Below, piece after piece: positions 7,039-16,251 of a stretch of DNA of 64,000 bases. The notes beneath the pieces are model-generated. The model was not told the origin of the DNA and did not search any database. It saw nothing but the letters and a program-made list of their open reading frames with translations. This stretch comes from JBBDIX01 sp050486225 (lineage in GTDB: Bacteria > Actinomycetota > Nitriliruptoria > Nitriliruptorales > Nitriliruptoraceae). The position numbers and the translations under genes were made by a program. The DNA lies in assembly GCA_050486225.1 (NCBI GenBank), contig JBJHCV010000002.1:62001-126000 (forward strand), written 5' to 3'. Numbering within the stretch: the stretch's first letter is position 1; the number at the start of each line of letters is the position of its first letter.

Positions 7039-9630
7039 ATGACCGACCGACCGCACGCCGTACGAGAGAACCTGACCCGTGACGAGGCCCGCCTCCGACG
7101 GTCCCTGCTGGGCGAGGTCATGACCAGCGTCCACGTGGGACTGGACGACGATCCGTCCACCTTCGCGTCGACGACCGACCTCGTGTTCGAGGTGCGCTCC
7201 GCCGGAGAGGTCTTCGTCGACCTCACCGCGGCAGAGGTTCTGGGCGTCGAACTCGACGGATCTCCCGTGGGCGACGCCGCGGTCGCGCCCACACGCCTGC
7301 TGCTCGGGCACCTCGCTGCGGGCGAGCACCGGCTCCACGTCCGAGCGCGCATGGCCTACCAGCACGAGGGCAACGGGCTGCACCGGTTCGTCGATCCCGC
7401 CGACGACCGCGTCTACCTCCACAGCCAGTTCGAGCCGTTCGACGCCCACCTCGTGTACGCATGCTTCGACCAGCCCGACGTCAAGACACGGTTCACGCTG
7501 TCGGTCGACGCGCCAGCCGACTGGGTGGTGGTCTCGAACGGGGACGTGCTCCAACGGCCCGACGCGGGTTCTGCGGGAACCTGGCGGTTCGCGACGACTC
7601 CGCTGCTGAGCACCTACGTCACCGCACTCGTGGCCGGCCACTACACCTCGATCGACGCCGAGTACACACGCGACGACGGGTCGGTGCTCCCGCTGGGCCT
7701 GTACGTCCGCCAGTCGCTCGCCGAGCACCTCGACCCGGACGAGATCCTCGAGGTGACCCGTCAGGGCTTCGGCTTCTTCGAGTCGGTGTTCGACCAGCCG
7801 TACCCGTTCTCCAAGTACGACCAGTTGTTCGTGCCCGAGTTCTCGGCAGGCGCCATGGAGAACCCCGGGTGCGTCACGTTCTCCGAGGCGTACGTCTTCC
7901 GCTCGCGGGTGACCGACGCGCTGCGCGAACGTCGCGCGGAGACGATCCTGCACGAGATGGCCCACATGTGGTTCGGCGACCTGGTCACCATGCGTTGGTG
8001 GGACGACCTGTGGCTCAACGAGTCGTTCGCGACCTTCATGGCCCAGCTCGCGCAGGTCGAGGGGACCCGCTGGACCGATGCCTGGGTGACGTTCCTCGAC
8101 GCGCTGAAGGCATGGGCCAAGCAGCAGGACCAGTTGCCCTCCACCCATCCGGTGGCCGACGACATGCCTGACGTCGAGTCCGTCCACCAGAACTTCGACG
8201 GCATCACCTACGCCAAGGGTGCGTCGGTGCTGCGCCAGCTCGTCGCGTGGGTGGGACAGGACGAGTTCCTCGCCGGGTGCCGCCAGTACTTCGCCGACCA
8301 TGCCTGGGACAACACCGACCTCGCCGACTTCCTGTCCGCGCTCGAGCGCGCCAGCGGCCGCGACCTGCAGTCGTGGCGTGACGAGTGGCTGCTCACCACC
8401 GGTGTCAACGAACTCGTGCCCCGCGTGGAGCGCGACGGCGCGAACTACGCACGTGTCGTCGTCGAACAGCGCGACGAGGCCCCGACATGGGCGGGACTCG
8501 CGGGACTCCCCGACCACGTGCCGGTGCTGCGACGACATCGGATCGCGATCGGGGTGTACGACCGCACCGACGACGGTCTCGTGCGTCGCGAGCGCGTGGA
8601 GATCGACGTCGACGGTGCGCGCACGGACGTCGGCGCGCTCACGGGCGTCCGCGCCGGTGACGTGCTGCTGCTCAACGACGACGACCTCACCTACGCCAAG
8701 GTCCGACTCGACGCGGACACCACGCGTGCCGTGATCCGCGACCTGCACACGTTCGTGGATCCGTTGCCACGCGCCCTGGTGTGGAGCACCGCCTGGGACA
8801 TGGTCCGCGACGCGCGCATGCCGACGCGACGGTTCGTGGACATGATCGAGGAGAACCTCGGCCACGAGACGGTCGTCGGCGTCCTCCAGCGACTGCAGCT
8901 GCGGGCGGTGGGCGCAGTCGAGCGCTACGCCGCGCTCGACAGCCGCACGTCGCTGCTCTCGCGTCTGGCCGACCAGGCCAGTGCACAGGTGGAGTCGGCC
9001 GAGCCCGGCAGCGACCTCCAGCTGGCCTGGGTGCGGCACTGGGCGGTCACGGCCCGAGCCGACGAGGGGCACCTCGCCGCGATCGCGCGTCTGCTCGACG
9101 GCGACCTCGAGGTCGACGGGCTCGAGGTCGACACGGACCTGCGGTGGCACCTCGTGACGTGTCTCGCCCAGACGGGCGCGATCGACGACGCACGCATCGA
9201 CGAGGAACTCGCGCGTGATCCGACCGACCTCGGAGAACGTCACGCCGCCACCGCACGAGCCAGCCAGCCGACAGAGGTCGCGAAGCAGGCGGCGTGGGAC
9301 CGTCTCCTCACCGAGGACCTGTCGCACACGCTGTCTCGGCACCTGATCGCGGGCTTCGCCCGCATCGAGCAGGAGCAGGTGCTCGCCCCCTATGCGGCGC
9401 GCTACCTCGACGCCCTCGACGCCGTGTGGGAACAGCGTTCGCTCGACTGGGCGATCGAGTTCTCGACCGGGACCTTCCCCCACTGGGCGGCCTCGCACGC
9501 CACGGTCGCACGGGTGGACGAGCGACTGTCGACCGACCTTCCGCGACCGTTGCGGCGGGTGCTGCTCGAACAGCGGGACGCGCTCGTGCGAAGCATCGCA
9601 GCGCGCCGACACGACGCCGACGCGGACTGA
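7039..9630 (+). CDS. pepN: Aminopeptidase N (peptidase M1)
   Basis: Zinc aminopeptidase that removes N-terminal residues from peptides in the cytoplasm. The ATG at 7039 was chosen for GAGGTGA just upstream; 863 residues, normal for actinobacterial PepN. The exopeptidase motif GAMEN spans residues 271-275. The zinc site HEMAH gives ligands His305 and His309 with catalytic Glu306, and the third ligand Glu328 is 19 residues further on in WLNE. A large C-terminal helical domain (about residues 520-860) follows. It converges with the MFS gene, the stops being 55 bases apart. Confidence 0.96.
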   Translation: MTDRPHAVRENLTRDEARLRRSLLGEVMTSVHVGLDDDPSTFASTTDLVFEVRSAGEVFVDLTAAEVLGVELDGSPVGDAAVAPTRLLLGHLAAGEHRLHVRARMAYQHEGNGLHRFVDPADDRVYLHSQFEPFDAHLVYACFDQPDVKTRFTLSVDAPADWVVVSNGDVLQRPDAGSAGTWRFATTPLLSTYVTALVAGHYTSIDAEYTRDDGSVLPLGLYVRQSLAEHLDPDEILEVTRQGFGFFESVFDQPYPFSKYDQLFVPEFSAGAMENPGCVTFSEAYVFRSRVTDALRERRAETILHEMAHMWFGDLVTMRWWDDLWLNESFATFMAQLAQVEGTRWTDAWVTFLDALKAWAKQQDQLPSTHPVADDMPDVESVHQNFDGITYAKGASVLRQLVAWVGQDEFLAGCRQYFADHAWDNTDLADFLSALERASGRDLQSWRDEWLLTTGVNELVPRVERDGANYARVVVEQRDEAPTWAGLAGLPDHVPVLRRHRIAIGVYDRTDDGLVRRERVEIDVDGARTDVGALTGVRAGDVLLLNDDDLTYAKVRLDADTTRAVIRDLHTFVDPLPRALVWSTAWDMVRDARMPTRRFVDMIEENLGHETVVGVLQRLQLRAVGAVERYAALDSRTSLLSRLADQASAQVESAEPGSDLQLAWVRHWAVTARADEGHLAAIARLLDGDLEVDGLEVDTDLRWHLVTCLAQTGAIDDARIDEELARDPTDLGERHAATARASQPTEVAKQAAWDRLLTEDLSHTLSRHLIAGFARIEQEQVLAPYAARYLDALDAVWEQRSLDWAIEFSTGTFPHWAASHATVARVDERLSTDLPRPLRRVLLEQRDALVRSIAARRHDADAD

Positions 9631-9685
9631 ACCACGCCCGGAGGTCCCGTGCACCGCACGACGGACGTTCAGTCTGCCTACGCCC

Positions 9686-10882
9686 TCAGTCGACGCGGAC
9701 GTCCGGGACCGCATCGGGCTCGGGCAGCGCGATCGTGAGCAGCACCGCGACCGCACCCACCGCCGTGGCGACGAGGAGTGCCGAGCGCAGCCCTGTCTGG
9801 TCGCCGACGACCCCGACGAGGATCGTGGCGGCGATCGCTCCGCCAGCGCGTGCGAAGTAGGTCAGTCCCACGGCCGTGCTGCGATTGTCGGGCAGCAGCT
9901 GCTGCATCACCGCGAGCTCCACTCCGGTCGCACTCAGCCACAGGAAGCCGGCGACGAGCAGCAACGCGAAGCCGGGAACGGTCGGCCCGAGAAGGATCGC
10001 GCCCGCCATCGCAGGCAGCCCGGCGAGCAGACCGTGGAGCATCACGCGCACGCGCCCATGGCGGTCGGACAGGAATCCACCGGTGAGGGTGCCGGCAACC
10101 GCACCCACCTCGTAGACCGCGAGTGCGACGGCACCGACGAACAGCGTGGTCCCCTCACGGATCGCGAAGGTCGGGTAGTAGATGAGGATCGAGATGTTCG
10201 TGAAGGACCGGAAGACCACGGCGCCGGAGAACAGCAGCAGACTGGAACGCCCGGACCGCAGCGCGTCGACGATCCCCGCCGGAGGCCCCGACCTGAGCAG
10301 CAGTGCGCGCGAGGACCCGAACCTGCGCCACAGCAGCAGCGTCGCGATCAGTCCGGGCACGACCGCGAACGGGCTCGCGCGCAACCCCCAGGTCCCCACG
10401 ACCGCACCGATGAACACGGGTCCGAGGACGCGACCGATCTCGCCTCCGGTCATGAAGTACGAACTGCCCCTCCCCCACTCGGTGCCCGATGCCCTGGTGG
10501 CCATGGCCCCGCCTGCCGGGTGGAAGGCCGCATGGCTCAACCCGGCGAGCAGGAGCAGGACCACCACCACGGTGGTGTTGGGAGCGGCGCCGAGCAGACT
10601 CATGCACGAGGCGGTGATCGCCGGGGTGAGGATCACCCAGTAGCGCGTGTCGGTCCGGTCGGCCCAGTGCCCCAGGACCGGCTGCAGGCTCGTGCTCCAA
10701 CGGATCATCGACGCGAGCACACCTGCGAACGCCAGTGAGATGTCCAGTTCGTCGATCACGAGCGGCAGCAGGACGCCGAGGAACGCCGGATACACGTCGT
10801 GTGCGAGGTGCGCCCCGCTGAGCAGGAGCACCCCGCGTCGGTCGAACCCGGTGGACGTTCGCACGTGCTCGTCGGTGGCCAC
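9686..10882 (-). CDS. Major facilitator superfamily transporter, Fsr-like
   Basis: Twelve-helix MFS permease of the inner membrane. The N-terminal segment HLAHDVYPAFLGVLLPLVID resembles fosmidomycin-resistance (Fsr)-type exporters. The loop GFLSDRHGRVRV between helices is the typical MFS cytoplasmic motif, degenerate in the first half. The GTG at 10882 was selected because GGGAGG lies 6 bases upstream, giving 398 residues; the frame extends upstream without family features. The substrate is unknown: drug export is possible by family, sugar transport by nearness to beta-phosphoglucomutase. It lies 108 bases downstream of that gene. Confidence 0.85.
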   Translation of the reverse strand: MATDEHVRTSTGFDRRGVLLLSGAHLAHDVYPAFLGVLLPLVIDELDISLAFAGVLASMIRWSTSLQPVLGHWADRTDTRYWVILTPAITASCMSLLGAAPNTTVVVVLLLLAGLSHAAFHPAGGAMATRASGTEWGRGSSYFMTGGEIGRVLGPVFIGAVVGTWGLRASPFAVVPGLIATLLLWRRFGSSRALLLRSGPPAGIVDALRSGRSSLLLFSGAVVFRSFTNISILIYYPTFAIREGTTLFVGAVALAVYEVGAVAGTLTGGFLSDRHGRVRVMLHGLLAGLPAMAGAILLGPTVPGFALLLVAGFLWLSATGVELAVMQQLLPDNRSTAVGLTYFARAGGAIAATILVGVVGDQTGLRSALLVATAVGAVAVLLTIALPEPDAVPDVRVD

Positions 10883-10990
10883 GAAGCCCTCCCACGGACC
10901 GATCGCACCCGGACGGACACGAACCATGAGCATGCTACTCAGCGTCTCGCTGGGTCCCCGTCCGATCAGGGCAGGGCACAACGGGCCTCG

Positions 10991-11674
10991 TCAGTCGGGC
11001 CGGTCCTCGCGCGCGTGGCCATCGACGACCAGTCGTTCCAGGTCGTCGAGATCGACGTCCGCCGTGGCGGCGACACACACGTGCGCGTGCCCGACCCGGT
11101 CCGGCGGTCCCACCCCGACGACAGCCATCCCGGCCGCCAGCGCGGCGTCGACGCCTGACGCAGCGTCCTCGACCACGACACACCTGTCCGGTTCGACCCC
11201 GAGCATGCGAGCGGCCGCGAGGAACACGTCGGGTGCCGGCTTGGCCTGCGTCACCGTGTTGCCGTCAGCGACCGCGTCGAACGCGTCGGCCAGGCCCAGG
11301 CGTCCGAGGACCTCTGGAGCGTTGCGCGACGACGACCCGATGGCGACCAGCCAGCCACGTGCGCGGGCCTCGACCACGAGTTCGCCGGCGCCCGGCAGCA
11401 GGTCGGCGGCGGACAGCGTGGCGAGCGACGAGACGTAGTGGCGGTTCTTGTCCGCGAGCATCCGTTCGAACTCCCGAGGTTCGACGACGCGGTCACCGAG
11501 GAGGACGCGCAGGGAGTCGACGCGCGAAAGACCTCGCAGCTCGTCGTTGACGCGTCGATCGAACGCGAGACCCTCGTCGGTCGCAAGCCGCGCCCACGCG
11601 CGGAAGTGGAGTTCGGCCGTGTCCGTGACGACCCCGTCGAGGTCGAGGATCAGCCCACGGTCAGGACGGGTCAC
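10991..11674 (-). CDS. pgmB: Beta-phosphoglucomutase (HAD family)
   Basis: Converts beta-glucose 1-phosphate to glucose 6-phosphate through a phosphoaspartate, the step after GH65 phosphorylases. The HAD motif I is LDLDGVVTD with nucleophile Asp11 and acid/base Asp13. The beta-PGM signature RGLSR (residues 47-51) separates it from other HAD phosphatases. GSSSRNA is motif II, KPAPDVFL holds the motif III lysine, and VVEDAASG is the metal-binding motif. The GTG start at 11674 has GGAGG 5-6 bases upstream. 227 residues. The GH65 gene at 1-2085 is the probable source of its substrate, although the two are not in one operon. Confidence 0.9.
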   Translation of the reverse strand: MTRPDRGLILDLDGVVTDTAELHFRAWARLATDEGLAFDRRVNDELRGLSRVDSLRVLLGDRVVEPREFERMLADKNRHYVSSLATLSAADLLPGAGELVVEARARGWLVAIGSSSRNAPEVLGRLGLADAFDAVADGNTVTQAKPAPDVFLAAARMLGVEPDRCVVVEDAASGVDAALAAGMAVVGVGPPDRVGHAHVCVAATADVDLDDLERLVVDGHAREDRPD

Positions 11675-11730
11675 GTCGCCTCCGGGTGCGCGACGCCACC
11701 CCGCTTCGACCGACGTCGGTCCTGCTTCGA

Positions 11731-11991
11731 TCAGCGGTCGAAGCTCCGCGACAGCATCTCACCCGCCAGTTCCGAGCACGTCGGACACATCGGGAACCGG
11801 GCCGGATCGGCATCTGGGATCCATCGCTTGCCGCACAGAGCAGTGACCGCGGTGCCCTTGCGTCGGGCACGATCCAGGTCCCGTCGAGCGACGTAGTGCG
11901 CGAAGCGGTCGTGGTCGCCGTCACCGGTCGTCGGTGCCGGACGTGTGTCCGGTTCGATGACGGGCGCGGGTGCAGTACGTGGTCCAGACAT
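11731..11991 (-). CDS. DUF3039 family protein
   Basis: An 86-residue actinobacterial protein of unknown function. The conserved part runs from about residue 32 to the end: HYVARRDLDRARRKG, ALCGKRWIPD and FPMCPTC. Cys53, Cys69, Cys72 and His32 could form a zinc site. The first 30 residues are a proline-rich, probably disordered tail. There is no Shine-Dalgarno sequence; TAGAGT ends 6 bases before the ATG, so the message may be leaderless. pgmB follows 56 bases downstream. Confidence 0.85.
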   Translation of the reverse strand: MSGPRTAPAPVIEPDTRPAPTTGDGDHDRFAHYVARRDLDRARRKGTAVTALCGKRWIPDADPARFPMCPTCSELAGEMLSRSFDR

Positions 11992-11997
11992 GGGGCA

Positions 11998-12003
11998 ACT
12001 CTA
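11998..12003 (-). promoter_or_regulatory. Candidate -10 element for a leaderless DUF3039 transcript
   Basis: On the minus strand TAGAGT ends six bases before the ATG at 11991. That is the spacing expected if transcription starts at the A of the start codon, a common arrangement in actinobacteria. No clear -35 and no ribosome binding site are present. Confidence 0.4.
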
Positions 12004-12059
12004 CCCTCCGAGCCTCCGGGTCGCCCCGGACGACGTCGGCATCACCGATGTGGGGACGG

Positions 12060-13166
12060 TCAGGTCTCGGGCGTGAGTTCGTCGAGGACCGCGTCGACCT
12101 CCGCGCGCGGAGGGGTGACCACCACGGGATGCGCCAGGTCGTCCAGCACCACGAACCGCACGTCGTCACCGGTCGCCTTCTTGTCGCGCGTCATGACCTG
12201 CCAGACCCGGTCTCGATCGAGCCGCGGTGGCCGGGTGGGCAGTCCCAGACCATCCAGGACGGACTCGCCGCGCGCAGCGACCTCCGGCGGCGTGCGACCG
12301 AGGCGCACCCCAAGACGCAGGGCCACGGCGGTCCCCATCGCGACGGCCTCTCCATGGAGCACGGTGTCGTAGCCGGTGAGGGCCTCGACGACGTGGCCGA
12401 ACGTGTGACCCAGGTTGAGGTGCGCGCGCACCCCCTGCTCGGTCTCGTCTCCCGCGACGACGTCCGCCTTGACGGCGACCGACCGTCGGACCAGTTCCTC
12501 GAGCAGCGTCAGGTCACCGGAGAGCACCGCGTCGCGATGTCCCTCGAGCAGGTCGAGGATCTCCTGATCCCGGATCAGTCCGTACTTCACGACCTCCCCC
12601 AGGCCCTCCGTACGGATCCGAGGCGGGAGCGTCGCGAGCGTCGACACGTCGCACAGCACGCCGACGGGCTGCCAGAACGCACCGACGAGGTTCTTGCCGT
12701 CGGGAAGGTTGATCCCGGTCTTGCCCCCGATCGCGGCATCCACCTGCGCGAGCAGCGTCGTCGGCACCTGGAGCACCGCGACACCACGGTTCCAGGTCGC
12801 GGCGACGAAACCCGCGAGGTCACCCACGACCCCACCTCCGACGGCGACCACGAGGTCACTGCGCGTCAGGCCCGCCGCCGCGGCGGCCCGCCACGTCCCG
12901 TCGAGCACGTCGGTGGCCTTGGCGACCTCGCCGTCGGGCAGTTCGTGGCGCACGACCGTGACGTCACGTCGACGCAGGGCCGCCTCGACGGGTTCGACGT
13001 GCCCGGCAGCGACGACGGGCGCCTGCGTCACGACCAGGGCTCGGCGTACACCCGCGGGCACGGCGTCGTGGCTCTCCGGACGATCCAGCAGGTCACGCCC
13101 GACGAGCACCCGGTAGGTGCGCTCCGCCAACCGGACGTCGATGGCCGTGGGCTCGTTCCCGGTCAT
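12060..13166 (-). CDS. aroB: 3-dehydroquinate synthase
   Basis: Second enzyme of the shikimate pathway: NAD- and metal-dependent cyclisation of DAHP to 3-dehydroquinate. The ATG at 13166 overlaps the aroK stop (ATGA). The NAD-binding core is AVGGGVVGDLAGFVAATW. PTTLLAQVDAAIGGKTGIN and the metal-site segments EVVKYG and NLGHTFGHVVE are intact. 368 residues, normal length. It is the last gene of the aroC-aroK-aroB run; the DUF3039 start lies 68 bases beyond. Confidence 0.96.
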   Translation of the reverse strand: MTGNEPTAIDVRLAERTYRVLVGRDLLDRPESHDAVPAGVRRALVVTQAPVVAAGHVEPVEAALRRRDVTVVRHELPDGEVAKATDVLDGTWRAAAAAGLTRSDLVVAVGGGVVGDLAGFVAATWNRGVAVLQVPTTLLAQVDAAIGGKTGINLPDGKNLVGAFWQPVGVLCDVSTLATLPPRIRTEGLGEVVKYGLIRDQEILDLLEGHRDAVLSGDLTLLEELVRRSVAVKADVVAGDETEQGVRAHLNLGHTFGHVVEALTGYDTVLHGEAVAMGTAVALRLGVRLGRTPPEVAARGESVLDGLGLPTRPPRLDRDRVWQVMTRDKKATGDDVRFVVLDDLAHPVVVTPPRAEVDAVLDELTPET

Positions 13167-13726
13167 GGCGTGACCTGTTCGTGTTCGGAGGGCGTGAGCA
13201 CGTCTCCGCAGGACACCGCCCACTGGACGATGTCCTCGGCGACGTCTGCCGGGGGTCGCGTCGCGTCGAACCGTGCCACGCTGGCCGCCTCGTAGCGTTC
13301 GAGGCGTTCCTCGAGCAGGACACGGAGTCGATCGGCCAACTCGTCCGGGGACGCATCGGCCAGCAACGGGCGTCCCGCGGACTCGGCGACCAGGCGTGCC
13401 GCCAGGACGTCCACCGGGACGTCGAGCAGGACCACCACTCCGGTCGCCCGCAGCGCCTGCACGTTGGCGTCGTCGAGCACCGCCCCACCGCCGAGTGCGA
13501 CGACGAGGTCGTCGTGGCGTGCCACCTCGGCCACCACGGTGCGCTCGATCTCCCGGAACCGCGCCTCACCGTGCCGGGAGAACAGCTCGGACACCTCGGA
13601 ACCCGTCCACTCGCACAGCTCCGCGTCGGTGTCGGCGATCCGGCGTCCGAGCCGGTCGGCGACCAGACGCCCCACGGTCGACTTGCCCGACCCCATCATG
13701 CCCGCCAGGCAGATCGACCGACTCAT
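13163..13726 (-). CDS. aroK: Shikimate kinase
   Basis: ATP-dependent phosphorylation of shikimate. The P-loop GMMGSGKS spans residues 9-16. DTDAELCEWTG carries the shikimate-binding acidic pair, and VVALGGGAVL is the conserved glycine motif. The adenine-binding LID arginine lies in SAGRPLL. The ATG at 13726 shares one base with the aroC stop (TGATG), and the aroK stop overlaps the aroB start, so the three are translationally coupled. 187 residues. Confidence 0.95.
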   Translation of the reverse strand: MSRSICLAGMMGSGKSTVGRLVADRLGRRIADTDAELCEWTGSEVSELFSRHGEARFREIERTVVAEVARHDDLVVALGGGAVLDDANVQALRATGVVVLLDVPVDVLAARLVAESAGRPLLADASPDELADRLRVLLEERLERYEAASVARFDATRPPADVAEDIVQWAVSCGDVLTPSEHEQVTP

Positions 13727-14913
13727 CACCGACGGCCGACGTCGTCGAGGTACGCAGCGAGGTTCCGACGGACCTCGTCGACGGTGTCCCCTCCCGTCTT
13801 CTCGAGCAGGGCGTCGGCGATCTCGTACGCGACGACGTGTTCCAGGACCACCCCGGCACGCGGCACCGCACAGGTGTCCGACCGCTGGGTGATCGCCTCG
13901 GCCGGTTCGTGGGACGTCATGTCCACGGTCCGCAGCGGCCGTGTCAGGCTCGACAGGGGCTTCATCGCGACCCGCAGGCGCAGTGGCTGCCCTGTCGACA
14001 TGCCTGCCTCGACGCCCCCGGCCCGGTCGGTCAGTCGCTCGTAGCCGTCGTGGCCGTGCACGATCTCGTCGTGCGCGAGGCTTCCCGGCGTCCGGGCGAG
14101 CCGGAACCCGTCCCCGAACTCGACCCCCTTCATCGCCTGCACGGACAGGCACGCGGCCGCCAGGCGAGCGTCGAGCTTGCGGTCCCAGTGGACGTGGCTG
14201 CCGAGCCCCGGCGGCAACCCGTGCACGATGACCTCGACGACACCTCCGAGCGTGTCGTTGTCCGCCTGTGCCTGGTCGATGCGCGCCTGCATCCGAACCG
14301 CGGTCGCCGCGTCGACACACCGCACGGGAGAGCCGTCGATCGCGGCGAGGTCGGCGAGCACCGGCCGCGGCAGGTCTTCGGGGAGTTCGACACCACCGAT
14401 GTCCACCACGTGGGACAGCACGCCGATGCCGACCTGTTCGAGCAGGCTCGACGCGACGGTGCCCACGACGACCCGGGCGGCCGTCTCCCGCGCGGATGCC
14501 CGCTCGAGCGCGTCTCGCACGTCCTCGTAGCCGTACTTGATGGCTCCCACGAGATCGGCGTGGCCGGGACGAGGCCGCGTCAACGGAGTCCCGCGCCCCG
14601 TCGTGCGGACCTGGTCGAGGTCGTCGCGAGGTTCAGGGTCCATCGCGTCGACCCACTTGGGCCACTCGGTGTTGTGGATCACCACGCTCACGGGCGATCC
14701 GAGCGTCCTGCCGTGACGCACACCACCCAGGATCTCGAGGCGATCCACCTCGAAGTTCATGCGGGGTGACCGCCCGTGGCCGACGCGACGCCGCGCGAGC
14801 TGGCGAGACAGCAGGGCAGACGACACCGGGATCCCGGCCGGCAGGCCCTCGACCGTCGCGACGAGGGCGGGACCGTGCGACTCACCCGACGTGAGGAAAC
14901 GAAGTCGTGTCAC
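13726..14913 (-). CDS. aroC: Chorismate synthase
   Basis: Makes chorismate from EPSP using reduced FMN as a catalytic cofactor. The GTG at 14913 starts the canonical N-terminus RLRFLTSGESHG, with AGGGAG about 10 bases upstream; the open frame further up has no family similarity. GRSPRMNFEVDRLEILGGV and the RHG segment that follows are the central signatures. The C-terminal half holds the usual CAVPRAGVVLE segment. 395 residues. It lies 85 bases downstream of pilM. Confidence 0.96.
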   Translation of the reverse strand: MTRLRFLTSGESHGPALVATVEGLPAGIPVSSALLSRQLARRRVGHGRSPRMNFEVDRLEILGGVRHGRTLGSPVSVVIHNTEWPKWVDAMDPEPRDDLDQVRTTGRGTPLTRPRPGHADLVGAIKYGYEDVRDALERASARETAARVVVGTVASSLLEQVGIGVLSHVVDIGGVELPEDLPRPVLADLAAIDGSPVRCVDAATAVRMQARIDQAQADNDTLGGVVEVIVHGLPPGLGSHVHWDRKLDARLAAACLSVQAMKGVEFGDGFRLARTPGSLAHDEIVHGHDGYERLTDRAGGVEAGMSTGQPLRLRVAMKPLSSLTRPLRTVDMTSHEPAEAITQRSDTCAVPRAGVVLEHVVAYEIADALLEKTGGDTVDEVRRNLAAYLDDVGRR

Positions 14914-14998
14914 CAGCGCAGGCTCCCTGGACCACCAGAACGACGGACGTGGTCCGCGCAGGGTAACGGCCGACGCGACGCGGGCCGGCGTGTGCCGG

Positions 14999-16024
14999 TC
15001 AGTCCAGACCGCCCACGGCGAGCCCGATCGCCGTGGACAGCGAGGGACCGAGTTGTGCGAGCTCGTCGGGTCCGTACACGGTACGTCGCGTCGGGATCCG
15101 GTCGAACGGGTTGCCGACGCGGATCGACAGCCCCAGCGCGGTCCCGAGCCGGCGGGCGAACCCGGGCATCTGCGTCGTGCCCCCGGTGACCACCACGTCG
15201 ACGACACGGCGGCCGACGTCGGCTGCGCGCATGCGGTCGAACGTCCGAGCGATGTCCGCCACGACGCGGTTCACGCGTTCGGTGACGATGCGGTCGGTTG
15301 CCCCCGAGGCCTGACCCACGACGGTTGCGCGCTTCGCGGCCTCTGCGCTGGCCACGTCGAGTTCGAGCGCCTCGACCAGTGCGCGAGTGATCTCGTCACC
15401 ACCGGTGTCGATCGTCTCGATGCCGGACGCGATCGACCCGCGGTGCACCACCAGGGTCGTCACCCCGGCTCCCACGTCGACGGTGAGTCGTTCCTCCTCG
15501 GCGGGTCCCTCCCCGAGGCCACGCAGCACCGCGAAGCCGTTGAGATCCACCCCGAGCGCCCGTACCCCGGCACGGTCCACCACCTCGAGCAGTGCCGTCA
15601 CGACCCGACGCTGGACACCCACGAGCAGCGCGTCGCAGGCTCCGTCGTCCGGCCGGTCGTCCAGCAGGTGCACGTCGAGGACGGCGTCCTCGACCGCGAA
15701 CGGCAGGAGCCCGTCGGCGACGCGTCGCAGCGTCGCACGTCGTCCACCCTCCTCACCGAGCGGCAGCTGGACCGGACGCATCACGGCGCACCGGTGCCCC
15801 ACACCGAGCCACGCCACACGACGGCGGACACCCGCACTCGACAACAGGCTGGTCAGGGCCGAGGACACCACGTCGACGTCGACGACCTCTCCCCTGACCA
15901 CGGCACCTTCGGGCAGTTCGACGCCACCGAAGTTGGTGACGGTCCACCCGCTTCCCGACGACCGCACCTGGGCCACCGTGATCGTGCGGGTACCGACGTC
16001 GATGCCGAGTGCGGACCTGGTCAC
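14999..16024 (-). CDS. pilM: Type IV pilus assembly protein PilM
   Basis: Actin-fold ATPase of the pilus inner-membrane platform, which normally binds the PilN cytoplasmic tail. It begins LGIDVGTRTI (phosphate loop 1) and has a second loop near LTVDVGAGVTTLVV and an adenosine motif VVVTGGTTQMPGF, in the FtsA/PilM pattern. 341 residues. The GTG at 16024 has no strong ribosome binding site and follows a putative 29-codon ORF by 3 bases. No pilN, pilO or pilQ is adjacent; pilD is the nearest pilus gene upstream and aroC follows downstream. Confidence 0.87.
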   Translation of the reverse strand: MTRSALGIDVGTRTITVAQVRSSGSGWTVTNFGGVELPEGAVVRGEVVDVDVVSSALTSLLSSAGVRRRVAWLGVGHRCAVMRPVQLPLGEEGGRRATLRRVADGLLPFAVEDAVLDVHLLDDRPDDGACDALLVGVQRRVVTALLEVVDRAGVRALGVDLNGFAVLRGLGEGPAEEERLTVDVGAGVTTLVVHRGSIASGIETIDTGGDEITRALVEALELDVASAEAAKRATVVGQASGATDRIVTERVNRVVADIARTFDRMRAADVGRRVVDVVVTGGTTQMPGFARRLGTALGLSIRVGNPFDRIPTRRTVYGPDELAQLGPSLSTAIGLAVGGLD

Positions 16025-16027
16025 CGG

Positions 16028-16117
16028 TCAGGCACTGCGAGGGCGGGACCGCACCGTCACCGGACGCCTGCCGACGTCTGTGTCGAGGTCGACTCGTGTC
16101 TCCTGCTCGTCGCACAC
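16028..16117 (-). CDS. Putative 29-residue upstream ORF coupled to pilM
   Basis: A GTG at 16117 preceded by GAGGGG 7 bases upstream opens a 29-codon frame whose TGA ends 3 bases before the pilM GTG. The product is hydrophilic, with acidic and then arginine-rich halves, and has no recognised motif. It fills part of the 227 bases between pilD and pilM, which otherwise show nothing. It could be a leader peptide that brings ribosomes to pilM, or chance. Confidence 0.3.
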   Translation of the reverse strand: MCDEQETRVDLDTDVGRRPVTVRSRPRSA

Positions 16118-16251
16118 TCCGGTTCCCCTCGTCGAGGCACCGCCTCGTCACACCGCAAGGTAGGCGACCTCCGGCGTGGGCGGCGGTCACCGGCACACGT
16201 CACGCACCACTGGCTCGGGTGCTGCGCCACCGACGAGGGTGCCGAGACGGG

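Noticed and set aside
7003..9756. 961-codon minus-strand frame opposite pepN
   Set aside because: Shadow of pepN, whose catalytic motifs are complete on the plus strand.
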